From: Magnolia sinica
Lineage: Eukaryota > Streptophyta > Magnoliopsida > Magnoliales > Magnoliaceae
DNA length: 64,000 bases
Reading direction: 5' to 3'
Assembly (NCBI RefSeq): GCF_029962835.1
Contig: NC_080583.1
Location: 2,899,001-2,963,000 of the forward strand
This document shows positions 1 to 12,335 of this stretch, in pieces (position 1 is the first letter of the stretch; every line of letters starts with the position of its first letter). A program made the translations under genes and the position numbers. Below the pieces are notes generated by a model that was not told the DNA's origin, did not search any database, and saw only the letters and a list, made by a program, of their open reading frames with translations.

Positions 1-1984
1 CCCTTCATCCGTGCCCTGACAGCTTACTTGGGACTGGCCTCGGGCGAATTTACTCCCAATGCTTGAAGAGCTTTAATATCTTCATACATCATCTGGCGTC
101 AAGCCAAGAACCCATAGTTGACGCCGAAAGAGCTGATGAGTCTGTACTTAATCGAGCATGATAGCCAGGAGCCGTGGTACTATTTCACGACCTGCGGTAG
201 CAAGGGCTCGGGACTAATCCTGCAACTTCCATCCTCTAACAAGGATTGGAAGAACAAGTGGTTTTGGGCTTCGGCCGAGTGGGAAGCGCTGGTGGCAGAG
301 CTTAGGAATCTAAAGACTCGGGTCCCTACCGATTTGCTCTTATAGGTTGGATCCTGAACAATCTCTTTGCAACACTCCCCTACTTGCTGTACTTTAACTA
401 GCGTTTGACTTCATTTCTGCAGACTTCCCGAGGGGTCAGCCTCTCCTCTCTTCTGATAAAAAGAATCAGATCGCCAAGGCCAGGGCATGTTCAGAGGACC
501 TACGCTCCTGGTCAGTCTTGATTACAACAGACAACCTTTATCGGTTCGGGTTCTGTAGGTTCAAGCCGCTCCCCACTTCATTTAGTAAGTGCCCTTTTGC
601 CTTTTACTTTGATGAAACTGAAGATCTCGCAGCTCAAACATTAATTTACTGTCACATGCGCAGGCATGGCCGAGGCCTCCCCCCCCCCCCCCTCGGGCAG
701 TCGAAGAGATTATGAGATCCGAACCGCGGATGAAGACGACGGCTAAGAAGAGGTAGGTGGCTCCTCGCGATGAGAACCCCTCGGCCCCGACTTCTGTTGC
801 TGCAACTCCAGCACTTGCTATTGTGGCTTCAATTTCTGTTACTGCAGCTCCAATTTCTGTTGTTGCAGCTCTAGCACTTCTAACCAACACCGCGGTCGAG
901 GTCGCGACCGATAATGTTTCAGCTTCGATTCCTCCACCTGTCATCGCCCCTCATGCCTCCGAGGTGCCTCCACCAGCCCTCGAACCCTACATAGCCATCC
1001 CGTCTTCCTCCGAATGGGAGGAAGCCATTCAGATGGCCAACACGATACTCTCTCCTCCCGAAGTCGGGGATGACCACAGGGCCTATGCCCAAGCTTCGGC
1101 GGGCATCGAAACTGGGGCAGGAGTAGCGGGGTCTGCCTGGGTTGGAACCAGTGGGGGCAGACTTTCGCTGGGTTATCATATGTTGGGCTTAGTTCACTGG
1201 GCTGCGAAGCACGCTCCAAAGAAGGAGATTGTTGCCCTCCTTAACAAGTCGGACGAGTCCTTCGTGAATGACATAGGCTCTGTCTTCTGTAGGGTATCTT
1301 TACCGAACTCTCTTTATCTTAATTCTCTCTTAGTCGCATCCATATGCTCACATACTTGTTTTAATTTAGTCCATCCCAAGGCTCCTGATGACTCGGAAGA
1401 GGTTGAGAGAGATCACGCAAAATGATAAGGAGATAGCCATTCTCAGGGGTGAAGTCGGAACTCTCCGAGACGAGGCTGCAGTCCTTCGAGTAGAGCAAGC
1501 AGAACTACACAGACTGCTTGATGATGGAAAGGGAAGAGAGTTGCAGCTCCAGGGGGTCGTTAATGACCTTCAGGCACGTTGTGCTGCTAATGTAGCTGAG
1601 CTGACAAGAGTTAGGGCTCACGCGAACTCACTCATGAAGGACAATGCCCGACTGGGGGACGCATTGGAGCGGGCCAAGGCTGAGGCGACGGAAGAGTTGA
1701 GCCGAGCAGTAGCGAAAGCGAATGAGGCTCAACGAGTTGAGGATGAAGCTTCCCTGACATCGGCGATGGCCGCTGCGATGGATGTGTTCAAGACCTCGGA
1801 GGAGAGGACTGCTGAGGCCAACAAGTTATACAACCGCAGCTTCGATGCTTTCATAGACGCGATCCAGGAGCTCTACCCTGATCTTAACCTTGAGTCCCTC
1901 ACCTCCGAAGACGAAGGCGAGAGACCGGTTGAGGACGTCTACCCGGGCCCGGCTACTGCCTCTCAGCCCCCTCCAACTAACTAG
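1..1984 (+). mobile_element. Antisense ORF region of the Tat-lineage element (putative gypsy-type transposon domain)
   Basis: This stretch is coding-like on the plus strand, opposite to gag-pol. The part near 118-345 has the W-Y-x-F and P-S-S-N-K-x-W-K pattern of the 'putative gypsy type transposon' domain found in many plant genomes. The part at 1,388-1,984 is rich in Glu, Ala, Leu and Arg and looks like a long coiled coil with an acidic, Pro-rich tail. Intron-like segments with GT...AG borders lie near 347-421, 585-662 and 1,293-1,374, as expected for the spliced antisense ORFs known from Tat/Retand elements. The upstream part is outside the window. Its function is not known. It is treated here as part of the fossil. 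Confidence 0.7.
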
Positions 1985-2720
1985 CTTTTGATACCCTCCT
2001 CTTTTAACTCTTTAAATAATAGTTTTTTACAATAGTTTTTGGATGGATAATTCTTGTGGATAATCTTTTAACTCTTAGGAGAGAGCATAATATAACATGA
2101 TTGATTTGTTGAACGATGATTCTTAGATGCTAAGTTGTTGATTAATTGACGAGCTGACCCCTTAGCAGGTCGGCTCATCCAAGGGCCGTCTCCCCTTACC
2201 TAGGAGGCCCCTTAGCTATTCTGTAGAATCTTGTGATATTAAAATTATAAGGACCGATCCCTTGAGGGGTCAACCCCCCTCCCCCAAACGAATGGCGAGT
2301 GGCAATTATTTTTGTAGATCCGTTAGTCGTACGACGAGCTGACCTCTTCATCAAGGGATCAGGTCGTCCATGGGCTTTTCCCCTACATATGAGGGGATCC
2401 CTTGGCGAATTTTTGTGGGTTAATGTACTAACACCTTCTTTAAGGGATCAGTCCGTTGAGTCAGCCCCCACTTATGAGAGATAACTTTTTTTCATTTGTC
2501 GACAAGTCGTGCACGTAGATTATGTAGAAATAGAGATTTTATTAAAAGCCTTAAGAGGCTAGCCGCTCTAAGTTGTACACTTATTGGGGGCCTTCAGCGG
2601 CCAATACATTAAGGGTAGTAGATTTTTAGGTGCTCGACGTTCTAGGGGTGGGGAGCTGATAACGTTCAAGATCCTCCAAGTGGTAGGAGCTTGGCTTGGT
2701 CGAGTACCACGCGGTAAGCC
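1985..2720. mobile_element. Non-coding spacer between antisense ORF and pol of the Tat element
   Basis: This AT-richer spacer sits between two convergent coding regions, the antisense ORF on + and pol on -. It contains several repeats of a short phrase around 'gggatcag/gtcggctc' near 2,150-2,480, giving a loosely tandem look. No coding potential is visible. A convergent spacer is where polyadenylation of both transcripts would be expected. Confidence 0.5.
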
Positions 2721-3720
2721 CCCTCCCAATTGGGTCCGAGTACCCCAGCCTCCGGCTCTGCAGTATTCTAGAAAACTCGACGGAGGACTAAGTCACTTGG
2801 TCGGAATCGCCAAGTCTTGACATTGGAGTTGTAGAATCGTGCCACCTGCTGATGCCGAGCAGTAACTCGGAGTCTGGAGACATTTCTAACTTCCTCGATT
2901 AGGTCCAGATTGGCTGCAATATGGTCGGCGTTCTGATCTTCCTGGTAGTTCTTGACACGAGCTGTGGGGAGACCAACCTCGACTGACACCATTGCTTCCG
3001 AACCGTAAGATAGTGAAAATGGGGTTTCCCCAGTAGACGACTAAGTCGTAGTCCTATAGGCCCAGAGGATGAATGGGAGTTCCTCGGCTCAGTTGTCTTT
3101 CACTTTCTCCAACTTTGTCTTGATATGATGCTTGATGACTTTGTTCACTGCCTCCACTTGTCCATTAGATTGCGAGTGCTGAGGTGAGGAATACGCGTTT
3201 AAAATGTCGAGCCCCCGATATATGTCTTGGAACTTATCGTTGTCGAGCTGCTTGCCCTTATCGGAAACGATAGTGCGCGGGATTTCGAACCGATAGATAA
3301 TATTCTTTTAAACAAATTTAATCACCTTCTACTCTGTGATTTTTACGACAGGCTCAGCTTCGGCCCACTTGGTAAAGTAGTCGATTGCAACAATAACGAA
3401 CTTGACTTGTCCTTTCCCAGTGGGCAGAAGTCCGATGATGTCGATTCCCCGTTAGGCGAACGACCATGAGTCGCTTATGGGGGTCATCTCTTCTGCAGGT
3501 TACCTTGGTACGATCGCATATCGCTGACACTTATCACATCTCTGGACATAGTTCTTCGAGTCCTCCCTGATGGTCGGCTAGAAATATCCTTGACAGAATA
3601 TTTTCAGAACCAAGGCTCAACCACCAGAGTGATTTTCACAGATGCCTTAATGAATCTCCCAAATCACATAGTCTGCTTCATCGGGTCGGAGACACTTGAG
3701 GTAAGGCTGTGAATGCCCCT
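2721..3720 (-). mobile_element. Integrase region of the Tat-lineage element
   Basis: Minus-strand fragments match a Ty3/gypsy integrase: an N-terminal zinc-binding segment around 3,550-3,700, the catalytic core across about 3,000-3,520 with recognisable D-I-x-G and D-Y-F-T-K-W words, and a C-terminal segment (2,768-2,992) with the A-R-x-x-N-S...D-L-V-L-R-R pattern usual at the end of plant Ty3/gypsy pol. The region is broken into several pieces. Confidence 0.8.
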
Positions 3721-4500
3721 TCTTGTACAAGATCGCTTCCAAGATTATATACCATGCAGCTCTGACCCTCAGATGTTTTGCCTCCAACCTGTCCGAGGGG
3801 ACCTCACCAGATGTGAGGTAATTATAAATCGGGTCCATCCAACTCGGTGTGACTTTCACCAGGTTGACTGATTCCTGCTCCGTTCGGTCAATGATCGGAT
3901 GCTCTATGAACTCCATAGGGATGACTCGAGGAATCTTTCCCTCAGTGGTCGAGGCTAGCCTTCCGAGGGCGTCAGCCCAAGAATTCTCTGTTCTTGGTAT
4001 TTGATTGATAATGCAGCTCCAAAACTTTTCTATCAACTTTCTGGCCTTGACCAGATAAGCCACCATCCCGGTTTGCTTGGCCTCATATTCGGTGGAGATA
4101 TGATTCACCACCATCTGAGAGTCGCATCGCACCTTGAGGGACAGGACCCCCGGGCTGGCCACCAATCGGAGTCCAGCCAACAGGGTCTCATACTTCGTTT
4201 CATTGTTAGAGGCTTTGAAACCAAGTTTAATTGCGTATTAGATAGGTGTAGAGTCAGATGCGACTAGGACAATCCCTGCCCCAGCACGCTTGGCATTAGA
4301 CAATCCGTCCACGAAGAGGATCCACCTTGGTTTTGACTCTGTATCTTGATTAGTTGAAGGAGCAGATGAGGGAGCTGCTTCTACTTTGGCGCTCGTCCCC
4401 TCTACATTTGGAGCAATAAACTCTGCAATGAAATCGGCCACAGCTTAGCCCTTAATCACGGTCCTTGGTCAGTACTGGATATCAAACTCACCGAGTTCGA
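3721..4500 (-). mobile_element. Second (archaeal-type) RNase H domain of the Tat-lineage element
   Basis: The first part (4,238-4,441) carries the F-V-D-G-x-S-N...G-A-G-I-V-L signature that opens this second RNase H in Tat elements. The next part (3,647-4,180) continues with C-D-S-Q-M-V-V-N and N-S-W-A-D-A-L-G-R-L-A. The presence of two RNase H domains separates Tat-lineage elements from chromoviruses and supports the lineage call. Confidence 0.85.
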
Positions 4501-5560
4501 TTGCCCACTTAGTTAGCCAACCTAACACCTCGAGCTTCTGGAGGACTTGCTTGAGGGTAGAGTCGGTCAAGACAATGATGGAATGGGCCTGAAAGTACGG
4601 GTGTAACCTTCGAGCTGAGACAATTAAGCAGTGTTAACTTCTCCAGAGTCGGGTACCTTATCTCAGCAGGCACCATTACTTTGCTCACATAGTATACGGG
4701 ATGCTGCTTGCCCCCCCCCCTGATTAGCCCGAAGCTAACGGCTGAGGCCGAGACTACCAGATACAGGAACAAGGTCTCGCCCTCTTTAGGCTTGGACAGT
4801 AGGGGCGGAGAGCCCAGATACTGCTTCAACTGATGGAAGGCTTTCTCACATTTCGATGTCCACTCGGCCCTCTTATGATCCTTTAATTGCTGAAAGAAGG
4901 GGAGGCATTTGTCAGTAGCTCTGGATATGAACCGTCCAAGCGTAGCTACTCATCTGGTGAGACATTGTATCTGTTTTGTCGTCCGAGGCAAGCTCATATC
5001 GAGGAGCGCCTTGATCTTGTCTGGGTTTGCTTCAATAACCCGTTGACTAACCTAAAACCTGATGAATTTGTCAGAGCCGACCTCGAAAGTACACTTCGTG
5101 GGATTTAGCTTCATTTGGTATTCTCGGAGGATGGAGAAGGTCTCTCTGAGATCCGTTAGATGATCGGATGCCCTGACGCTCTTAACAAGCATGTCATCAA
5201 CGTAAACTTCCATGGTGCGTCCTATTTGCTTGACGAACATCTGGTTCACCAATCTCTGAAATGTGGCCCCAACATTCTTCAGGTCAAACGGCATAACCCG
5301 ATAACAGTAGAGCCCCTTATCGGTGACGAAAGTAGTCTTCTTCCTGTCTGGGGGGTGCATCGCGATCTGGTTATATCCGGAATAAGCGTCCAGGAAGGAG
5401 AGTAGTTCATACCTAGCTGTACTGTTTACCAGTTGGTCGATCCGAGGCAAGGGGAAACTATCCTTAGGACAAGCCTTGTTCAGGTCCGAATAGTCCACAC
5501 AGACCCGCCACTTCCTGGTTACCTTCTTGACGAGGACCATATTTGTGATCCAATTTGGAT
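4501..5560 (-). mobile_element. Reverse transcriptase and first RNase H of the Tat-lineage element
   Basis: The reverse transcriptase part (5,052-5,540) shows D-Y-S-D-L-N-K-A-C-P-K-D, L-D-A-Y-S-G-Y-N-Q-I and the catalytic Y-V-D-D-M-L-V-K-S box. The RNase H that follows (4,509-4,829) has the A-V-S-x-x-L-I-R and P-V-Y-Y-V-S-K pattern of Ty3/gypsy elements. These are the most readable parts of the fossil and fix its superfamily. Confidence 0.92.
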
Positions 5561-6480
5561 AGTGTACCTCCTCGATGAAGCCGATGCTGAGGAGTTTGAA
5601 GACCTCGTCGGCTATAGTTGTATATCGCTCGACGTCGAACGCTCCTCTTCTATTTTACTAGCCTGTGATCTGGGTCTACATTCAGCCTGTGGACCATAAC
5701 ATTAGGAGACATTCCCAATATATCCTCATGTGACCATGCGAAGACATCTCTGTGCTGCTACAGGAAAGCCAACATTTGAGACTGTTGGTCGGAATTTAAT
5801 GGTATGCTGACTTAAACGATTATGCTTAGATCTGCTTCATCAAGCGGCATGGCCTCCAAGTCCTCCATGGATGAATCCTCTGTAGGGCCCCTTGGATTAA
5901 GGACATTAATGGTGAGGGCCTGCTTCACTGACCCTTTCCTTACTGCTATCACATAACATATCTGAGCCTCGCGCTGATCACCTTAGAGATAGCCTATTCC
6001 GCCTTCGGCGAGAAACCTAATCATTAGATGGTATGCGGACATGACTGCCCTCATTGTGTTGAGGGAGGGTCTGCCTAAGATGATGTTGTGCACTGACGAC
6101 ACGTAAACGATAAGGAAGTCAACCAAAAGGGTGACTTGATGTCGTCCTTCTCCCGCGGTCATAGGAAGGGAGAGCTCATTCAGAGATCACCCTTTCTTCG
6201 GCAAAGCCATGCAGAGGGGTCTTCACAGGTCTCAGGTGTGACCTTGGAATCCCTATTCTTTCGAAGGCCTTCAAGTAGATGACATCAGCCGAACTCCCGG
6301 TGTCGACCAGGATGCGGTACACCTTGTGGTTGGCTATGATCATCGTCACCACTAAGGCATCGTCATGTGGATGCTGAATTCCGCGCACATCATCTTCCGT
6401 GAAGGTCAGGCTCCAAGAATTGACTCGAAGCTCTTTCTTCGGTCTCTCGTTCATGTGGACGTAGTGCTTCGGATCAGACT
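5561..6480 (-). mobile_element. Protease and pol linker of the Tat-lineage element
   Basis: A retroviral-type aspartic protease is seen at 6,176-6,454 with the V-D-T-G-S-S-A-D-V-I active-site pattern, followed towards the reverse transcriptase by a linker that resembles Ty3/gypsy pol but is fragmented. Confidence 0.85.
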
Positions 6481-6783
6481 TCCGAGAGTGGGCTTTATGG
6501 ACCTTATTTGAGTCTCCTCCACCGGACGAACCGCCAAAGATGGTACGGATTTCGACCGATTCTTCTGCAGCTTTGCTCGACTACTCTTCTCTCTGGGTTA
6601 TTTTCTCCTCCTTAGTGTATCGGCGTAGATGACCCTTACAAATAAGGGTCTCGATATCGTCCTTAAGATCCACGCAGTCACTCATGTTGTGACCGTGATC
6701 ACGATGGAACCGACAATATTTGCGCTAGTCTCGGGGTTCAGTGTCGGCCTTCATGCAAATGGGCAAATTCAGGAGCTTCTGAC
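6481..6783 (-). mobile_element. gag C-terminal part with zinc-knuckle-like motif (Tat lineage)
   Basis: On the minus strand, 6,600-6,725 reads H-R-D-H-G-H-N followed by D-C and L-K-D-D-I-E-T-L-I. This resembles the conserved zinc-binding end of gag in Tat elements. The rest of gag continues beyond the inserted solo LTR, at 9,056-10,350. Confidence 0.75.
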
Positions 6784-9050
6784 TGTTTAGGGTCAAATAT
6801 TGCATATTATACCCTAATTATTACCTGAAGTTATGAATATGATACTGTTTAATGGCCCGATTTAATCGTGTTTGTGATGAAGAGTGTATTTACGAGCTTG
6901 AACTAAAACAGGGTGCTAAAAGCATGGATTTAACGCTCTAAAGTCACTAAGGCAAGGGACGGACTCTAAGAGACTAAGATTGATAGATTTACACGCAAGA
7001 GATCTAAGAAAATCGAGAAACTGGAGTTCAAGTGGCCTGAAAGATGTCTAGAATGCTAGACAACAAAGTTTCCACCATCCGTTCAGCCCGAAACTTCATA
7101 CGTGGACTGAAGACTATAAATTAACCGTACACATTAATTTTCATCCATTGGATCCCTCGAAAAGTAGTCCAATGGACAGATCAGCCCATAAAACCTTGAG
7201 TTGGGGCTCGCCTGAAATCTGGATATACTTTCATTGTCATGGCCTTAAATTGGTTGAGGAAAAGGATGGACGGTACAAATTCCTTACAAACATCACAGTG
7301 GACCCCACATGAGGGTGTGTGTGCATTCAGTGCACGCACACGCAAGCCGCATTGGACCGGAGAATCCGATCAACAGGCGCTGACCCGACCGCTGCTGCGC
7401 AAACAGCGTCCGCCTCTGCGGACACTGATCTAGTGTAGTGGGCCCCACTCGCTCCCCAGAACGTTGATCTGGACCTTACATTCATTCCATATGATGGCCA
7501 AGACCAACTCCTAGGGGGCGGAACTGCAGAAGAAAGCGTGGATCAAATTTTAACCGTCCAAACGCAGGACGGACAGTAGGGAGAAAATTCTGTGGGCCAC
7601 ACCAAAATTAGTCCAAAACTGACCATTCCCGACTAGTTTTTCGAGGGGAAACCAATGGACGGCGTGGATTTCTTTGAAAAATCTGATAATGGCCCCCCAC
7701 CGACAGCCAGCGCAAGAAGCGCTGGCTCTGTTTTCTGCGTTCAGAAGAACCGGACGTTTTGGGAGGTAGTGGCCCACCACTGATGATTATATTGATGATC
7801 TGGACCACCTATCATGAAGATGAACTTGAGCAGGTCGAACTCTAGTTGACTGTTTGTAATCATATACGCAAACGTGCCCGCTACAATAATCAACAGATGA
7901 CCGTCAGCTGCCGTTACAACAGGATTGCTTCACTGGGCCTCATCAATGGATGACCAAAACTTTCCCTCTCTGGTCAAAATTCTGAGGAGAAGACAATGGA
8001 TGGACTGGATTTTCTTGCCAGCATTGATTATGGGCCCACTAATCATCAGATGCGTAAAGTGCTTTTCAGAATATCTGCTACGTAAATGGACTAACTGACC
8101 TGCGAAAGGAGTGCGTACACGCACTCCACCGACTCCATCAAGGTCGGTTCTCCACCGACAACTCTCTACTGCCTTCATTGCCTATAAAAGTAAGAGAAAG
8201 AGAGAGAGCAGATCATCTTGGCTTAGGTTAGACGTGGAGCAGGGAGACAGAGTTTGTTTTTATTTTTTTGTTTTTATTTTTTTCCTTTCTTTTCTTTTAA
8301 GATTTAGTTAATCAAAACTATGGTTGGCTAAACCTCTTAGCTAGGGCTAAGAGGTGAAGCTTGTCGTATGATGGGAGAACTTATTGCTATGCCTTTTGTT
8401 TATACTGAACTGATGTTGATTTTAATTTAATTAAGGGAATGTTTTTAGTTTTTAATGGTCTGTTGTGACTGAAATTATAATGGGTCTGCGATAGCTTTGA
8501 GCATGTTCTTATTCCTTTTATGTTTATGATGTCAGGAAGCCCTGTTGTTCACCATCGTCTCGTGGACATGGTCGGATGACAGTACCCTTCCTAACCTTCA
8601 TAGCATGTGGATTGGTTGGTAATTAGTTTAATTCTATTGTTTACTTTGTCTCCTAGGCATGGTTTGGTGATGGAATCTATTCTAATTCATATACCTTTCA
8701 TCTCTTGAAAACTAGATCAAAGTAAGTTCAGTTTGATTTTCATGGTTACACCCTTCAACTAGATGAAGATGGGACTCTAAGTCCAGTTGAGTTCTTAAAG
8801 TAGGCATAAGATCTCCCTGATCTCTACAAGTGGATCCTCTGAATCCCTAGTTTCTTTTCCCTGAATTTCTTAAATTTTAGATAATTATTTCACAATTATC
8901 CTCAATCTCCAATCAATATTAGATTTCATCTTAGTCTAGTTCTAGTTCTACTTAGTTTCAGATAACGTACAGATATCAGTCCCTTGGGATTCGACCTCTG
9001 TCTTACCGAGTTTATTACTACATCACAACCCTGCACTTGGGGAGTGAACA
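6784..9050 (+). mobile_element. Solo LTR (2,267 bp) nested in the Tat element, with 5-bp target duplication
   Basis: The ends are TGTTTAGG and GTGAACA (TG...CA). The same five bases, CTGAC, lie immediately outside both ends (6,779-6,783 and 9,051-9,055), which is the target-site duplication of an LTR element. No internal coding region is present, so it is a solo LTR left by LTR-LTR recombination. A TATA-like CCTATAAAAG near 8,180 and the familiar LTR-tail wording near 8,990-9,050 indicate plus orientation. The perfect target duplication and clean ends make it younger than the gag it interrupts. Confidence 0.88.
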
Positions 9051-9055
9051 CTGAC

Positions 9056-10393
9056 CCCTTACGTCCAGCAGTATTTGTTCTATAGATGTGCTGAGGGGAG
9101 TGTAGGAATGGAACTTGCCCTTAGGCTTCCTATTCGACAGACAATCACGAGGAACATGGTTGTCCAATTTTCTTTCAGGATGTATGGGGTTCTTCGTTCC
9201 TCAGTCTCTTCTCTTTGGTTGACGGCTCTGCTACTTGGACATTTTTACTGGAGTTGGAGAACTCCTCGGCATTAGTGTATTTTTGAGCTCTAGTAACTAG
9301 CTCGACCAATGTCTTCGGTGGGTCTTCCCAATGGAGAAGGTAAACTTTCCCTCTTTCAGTCCGCTGAACATGGCAGAGAGCGTCATTTTGTCATCATAAT
9401 CCTCCACCTATAATGCCTCCTCGTTGAAGCGGGCAATGAAGTCCTTCAATGACTATTTAGGCCCCTGCTTGATGGTGAACAAATAAGTGGCCCGCTTCTG
9501 ACTCTTCTTACTACTTATGAACTGGGTAAGGAACAATCTGTTGAGCTCTGCGAAGGAGCCAATCGAATTGGGCTTGAGTTGCCTGTACCAACTCTGAGCG
9601 GGCCCAGTAAGGGTGATTGAAAAGCCCCTGCACATCATCGCGTCCATAGCCATCTGGATTTGCATCCATGAGCGATAGGCCTCTACATGCTCGGACGGGT
9701 CTTCAGACCCAGAGTACTAGATGACAGGAGGTATCTAGAATCTCTGCGGCATCACCTCGCTCATGATTGCAGAGGTGAAGGGAGGTTCGGTCTCTTCCAT
9801 CATTGCCTAAACAGCGGCAGGGAAGAATGAAGGCTGCTGATTTTGCTGTAGTGTTAGAATCCAATTGTTAAGTTCCACGAACCGTGCCTCCCACGGATCT
9901 CTGTTTTCGATTGCTACCTCTCATGGAGCCTCTACTTCAGGAGGTTCGTCGGTGCCAGGGCCGAAGTGACTGAAGCATTCGTCGGAGCCCGAGTCATTGG
10001 ATTCCAAGCCGGAACTTGGTTTTGGGTCGTAGGGGGTTCTGGACCGAAGCTGGAACTCGGGCGGATTGATGTTGTGACCCTTTAGGTCTTACACTCCGCG
10101 GTGCAGACTCGACTTCCACCACTGGTCCGACTATTTTCCGGACGGGGTGCGGCTGCTGCTCATTCGTTGCTTCATCTGATTGATTTTGTTGCGTAAGGCT
10201 TGGATCTCGTTTTACATGGCTCGATACTTGCTCGCCCGATTACGAGAGCATGGGATGGTCCCAGAGCTGACTCGGCGTGAAATAGCGAGGAAGACGGAGT
10301 CTGATCATTTGGCTCCAGCTCCACAGCTATGAATTTCTTCTTCCCGCTTGTTGTTGTACTAGAAAATAGGAAACTGACTTTTTATATCAATTT
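9056..10393 (-). mobile_element. gag N-terminal and central part of the Tat-lineage element
   Basis: The fragment 9,453-9,665 (minus) has the retrotransposon gag pattern: G-x-A-Q-S-W-Y-R-Q-L, F-x-E-L-N-R-L-F-L-x-Q-F and a later L-F-x-I-K-Q-G. The section from about 9,700 to 10,350 is the low-complexity N-terminus and leader. It is continuous with the gag C-terminus at 6,481-6,783 apart from the inserted solo LTR. Confidence 0.8.
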
Positions 10394-10413
10394 CCCACAG
10401 ACGGCGGCAAAAA
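10394..10413 (-). promoter_or_regulatory. Primer-binding-site region of the Tat-lineage element
   Basis: Read on the minus strand, the bases just inside the 5' LTR run GCCGCCGTCTGTGGGAA, close to the GGCGCCGTCTGTGGGAA wording seen next to LTRs of many plant Ty3/gypsy elements. The primer tRNA is not assigned. Confidence 0.6.
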
Positions 10414-11061
10414 TGTTACTGTCAAAATCTTGACTATCCTCCACTTGGAGCTCTGAACCGCCCCTAAGCCTTGAACCTGCGCAACAACGGTGAACAAAGG
10501 AGGCCCTGGCTTAAACAGGGGACCCTCCGATGCCTAAGTCAGGTCAAGGTAATCTGGGTCTAAGTCGAATTGTTGAGAGAGTGTAAGATATTGCATACTT
10601 GTCTCCTCCCCCCGAAGATGCTACTTATACCCCCTCGCTTAAGATAGGTGTGCCCGCATAAGTACGCCCATATTAGGGCATTCACCACGTCTTGCGGATA
10701 ATTCGGTCTCCCAGTCGTTCAATGGTCGTGCGGACGTGGGCAGTTGAGTAACTGTCGCTGGTCGTGTAGTAGTGGGACACCTTGTGGCCCCCCTCATTAA
10801 TGGATTCTGATATGAATCCCGAGCCGACCGCCTCAGCCTCGGATCACTCCAAGCCGATCGCCTCTGCCTCGTGTCACTCCAAGCTCCGAGTTGGCCTCCC
10901 AGACCTTGGGCCTCGGATCGAAGGCGTAAAGAATGTTGGGTCGGAAGTCATGCCTCTTCATATTCATATAACTCCGAGCTTAGTCTTGCACCTCGAGTCG
11001 GCTCTGAATAACTTCGGGCCTCGGAGTTTAGGTGTCTTTGATCTTCCCATAAAAGGTAACA
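10414..11061 (-). mobile_element. 5' LTR of the Tat-lineage element (648 bp)
   Basis: The ends form a perfect 6-bp inverted pair, TGTTAC at 10,414 and GTAACA ending at 11,061. On the minus strand a TATAAGTAG box at about 10,622-10,630 would start transcription near 10,595. A downstream phrase at about 10,520-10,546 recurs in the separate solo LTR at 16,664-17,466, so the two LTRs are related. The partner LTR is outside the window. Confidence 0.85.
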
Positions 11062-11737
11062 TTACATATACGTGAGAGAGAAGATGAGAGGATGTTTCTT
11101 ATTGGGAAATGCCTGGTGCATTTAAGTTACAGAGGACCAAAGGCACCGCTAATTGAGGTTCAATGGATGCACATATGGAAGGCCTTAGATTAAGGTAGAT
11201 GATCCTCAACAACCGCTACAAAAGGAGATACAGATATGATTTGAATATGTGATCTGAAACTCAATTGGGCTACACCCAATTAGCTTAGGGGTTTTAATCA
11301 TAATTTTATATCGTTCCCACTAGTTTGGCTCATAGAAAAATTTGTATTATGCTAACAATTGTATCAATGGTGAATGATGAAAGTAAGGGTTCTCACCTGA
11401 TGGATGGATGGAGTAGAGTGGATTACACATATATAACATGGTATCTATGTCCCACAAAATTCTAGTGTTTTATGCGTCGCATAATACTGAGGTATGTATT
11501 TGAGGCCAACAAGTGAGACTGCGATCCTCTACAACACCTGCCATACACAATGTCTAAAACACCCAAGTCTTTGGAGTCCACTTAATTATGTATGTCAAAT
11601 CCATTCCCTTTATAAGGTTCTATCCTTTACGTTAAGCCTTGAGCCAAAAATCATCTAAATTCACAAGTAAGATGCGGCCACACCATATGCAACAATGGGG
11701 ATGTGACACCAACAATAGATTTTCTATGTGGGGCCAT
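11062..11737. repeat. Intergenic, degenerate repeat
   Basis: No gene is visible. A section at about 11,230-11,480 resembles 12,350-12,600 (shared wording around CTCACCTGATG and CACATATATAACATGG), so both are decayed copies of one dispersed repeat, lying either side of the LTR-like repeat at 11,738-12,335. Confidence 0.4.
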
Positions 11738-12335
11738 GATGTAGAGTGGGTCGCGTACAATTTCATGGCCAAGATGGACCAGAAAAGCTTGATCAGAGGC
11801 GAAAGTGATCTAGACTGTCAGAACCTTAAAATGAGCATATCTGGCAAATCGAAATGAGTTATCTGATATGCCATATATAATTTTGAGGTAGGAGAAACTA
11901 CTTTAGCCACCTGACCCAATTAAGCCTGGTTACACACACCGAATTTGCGAGATTCCATCAAATCGATGGTTCAAATCTCATTTTATTTTCATTTTTACTA
12001 TTTATAGTAATTTTAGTTTGATTATATATTTTCATCCTTTGTGCTTTTAGGAGTTGTGTCCAACATGAAAAGTGCTTAGAAAAATTAGACCGAAAACCAT
12101 GATGTCTTAGTAAAAATAATGATTGTCTATAAATAGTAAGTCACGATTTATGCGAGTTTTAGTTGTAGTTTGATTCTAAAACTTGTTCCTAGAGTTTTTG
12201 TCATTATTTAAGAGGGTGTATGTTCAGACTTCTTTTCAAGGTATTTCTTCCAGGAATCTAGAGAAGCTCTCGGAATTCAAAGTAGTTACCCCTTGAGGAA
12301 GACAGTGCTCGACCTCAACAAGTCCATCCCTACCT
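11738..12335 (+). mobile_element. LTR-like dispersed repeat R1, copy a
   Basis: This copy shares many short blocks in the same order with 18,690-19,365, from ATGTAGAGTGGGTCGC at the left to CCTTGAGGAAG and CGACCTCA at the right, with TATA-like CTATAAATAG in between. The organisation suggests an old LTR fragment of unassigned family. No coding region is seen. A short third fragment is at 42,900-42,995. Confidence 0.6.

Larger units (their letters stand above)
1..11061 (-). mobile_element. Ty3/gypsy LTR retrotransposon, Tat lineage, broken, 3' end outside window
   Basis: This is a fossil LTR retrotransposon read on the minus strand. Order along it: 5' LTR (10,414-11,061), primer-binding region, gag, protease, reverse transcriptase, RNase H, a second archaeal-type RNase H, integrase, and an antisense ORF on the plus strand near the 3' end. 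The second RNase H and the antisense ORF are recognised features of the Tat/Retand branch of Ty3/gypsy. The element is clearly broken, with roughly ten or more interruptions spread over gag-pol, and it is split by a younger solo LTR at 6,784-9,050. The 3' LTR lies left of the window, so LTR-LTR dating is not possible here. The amount of decay suggests an old insertion. Confidence 0.92.
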
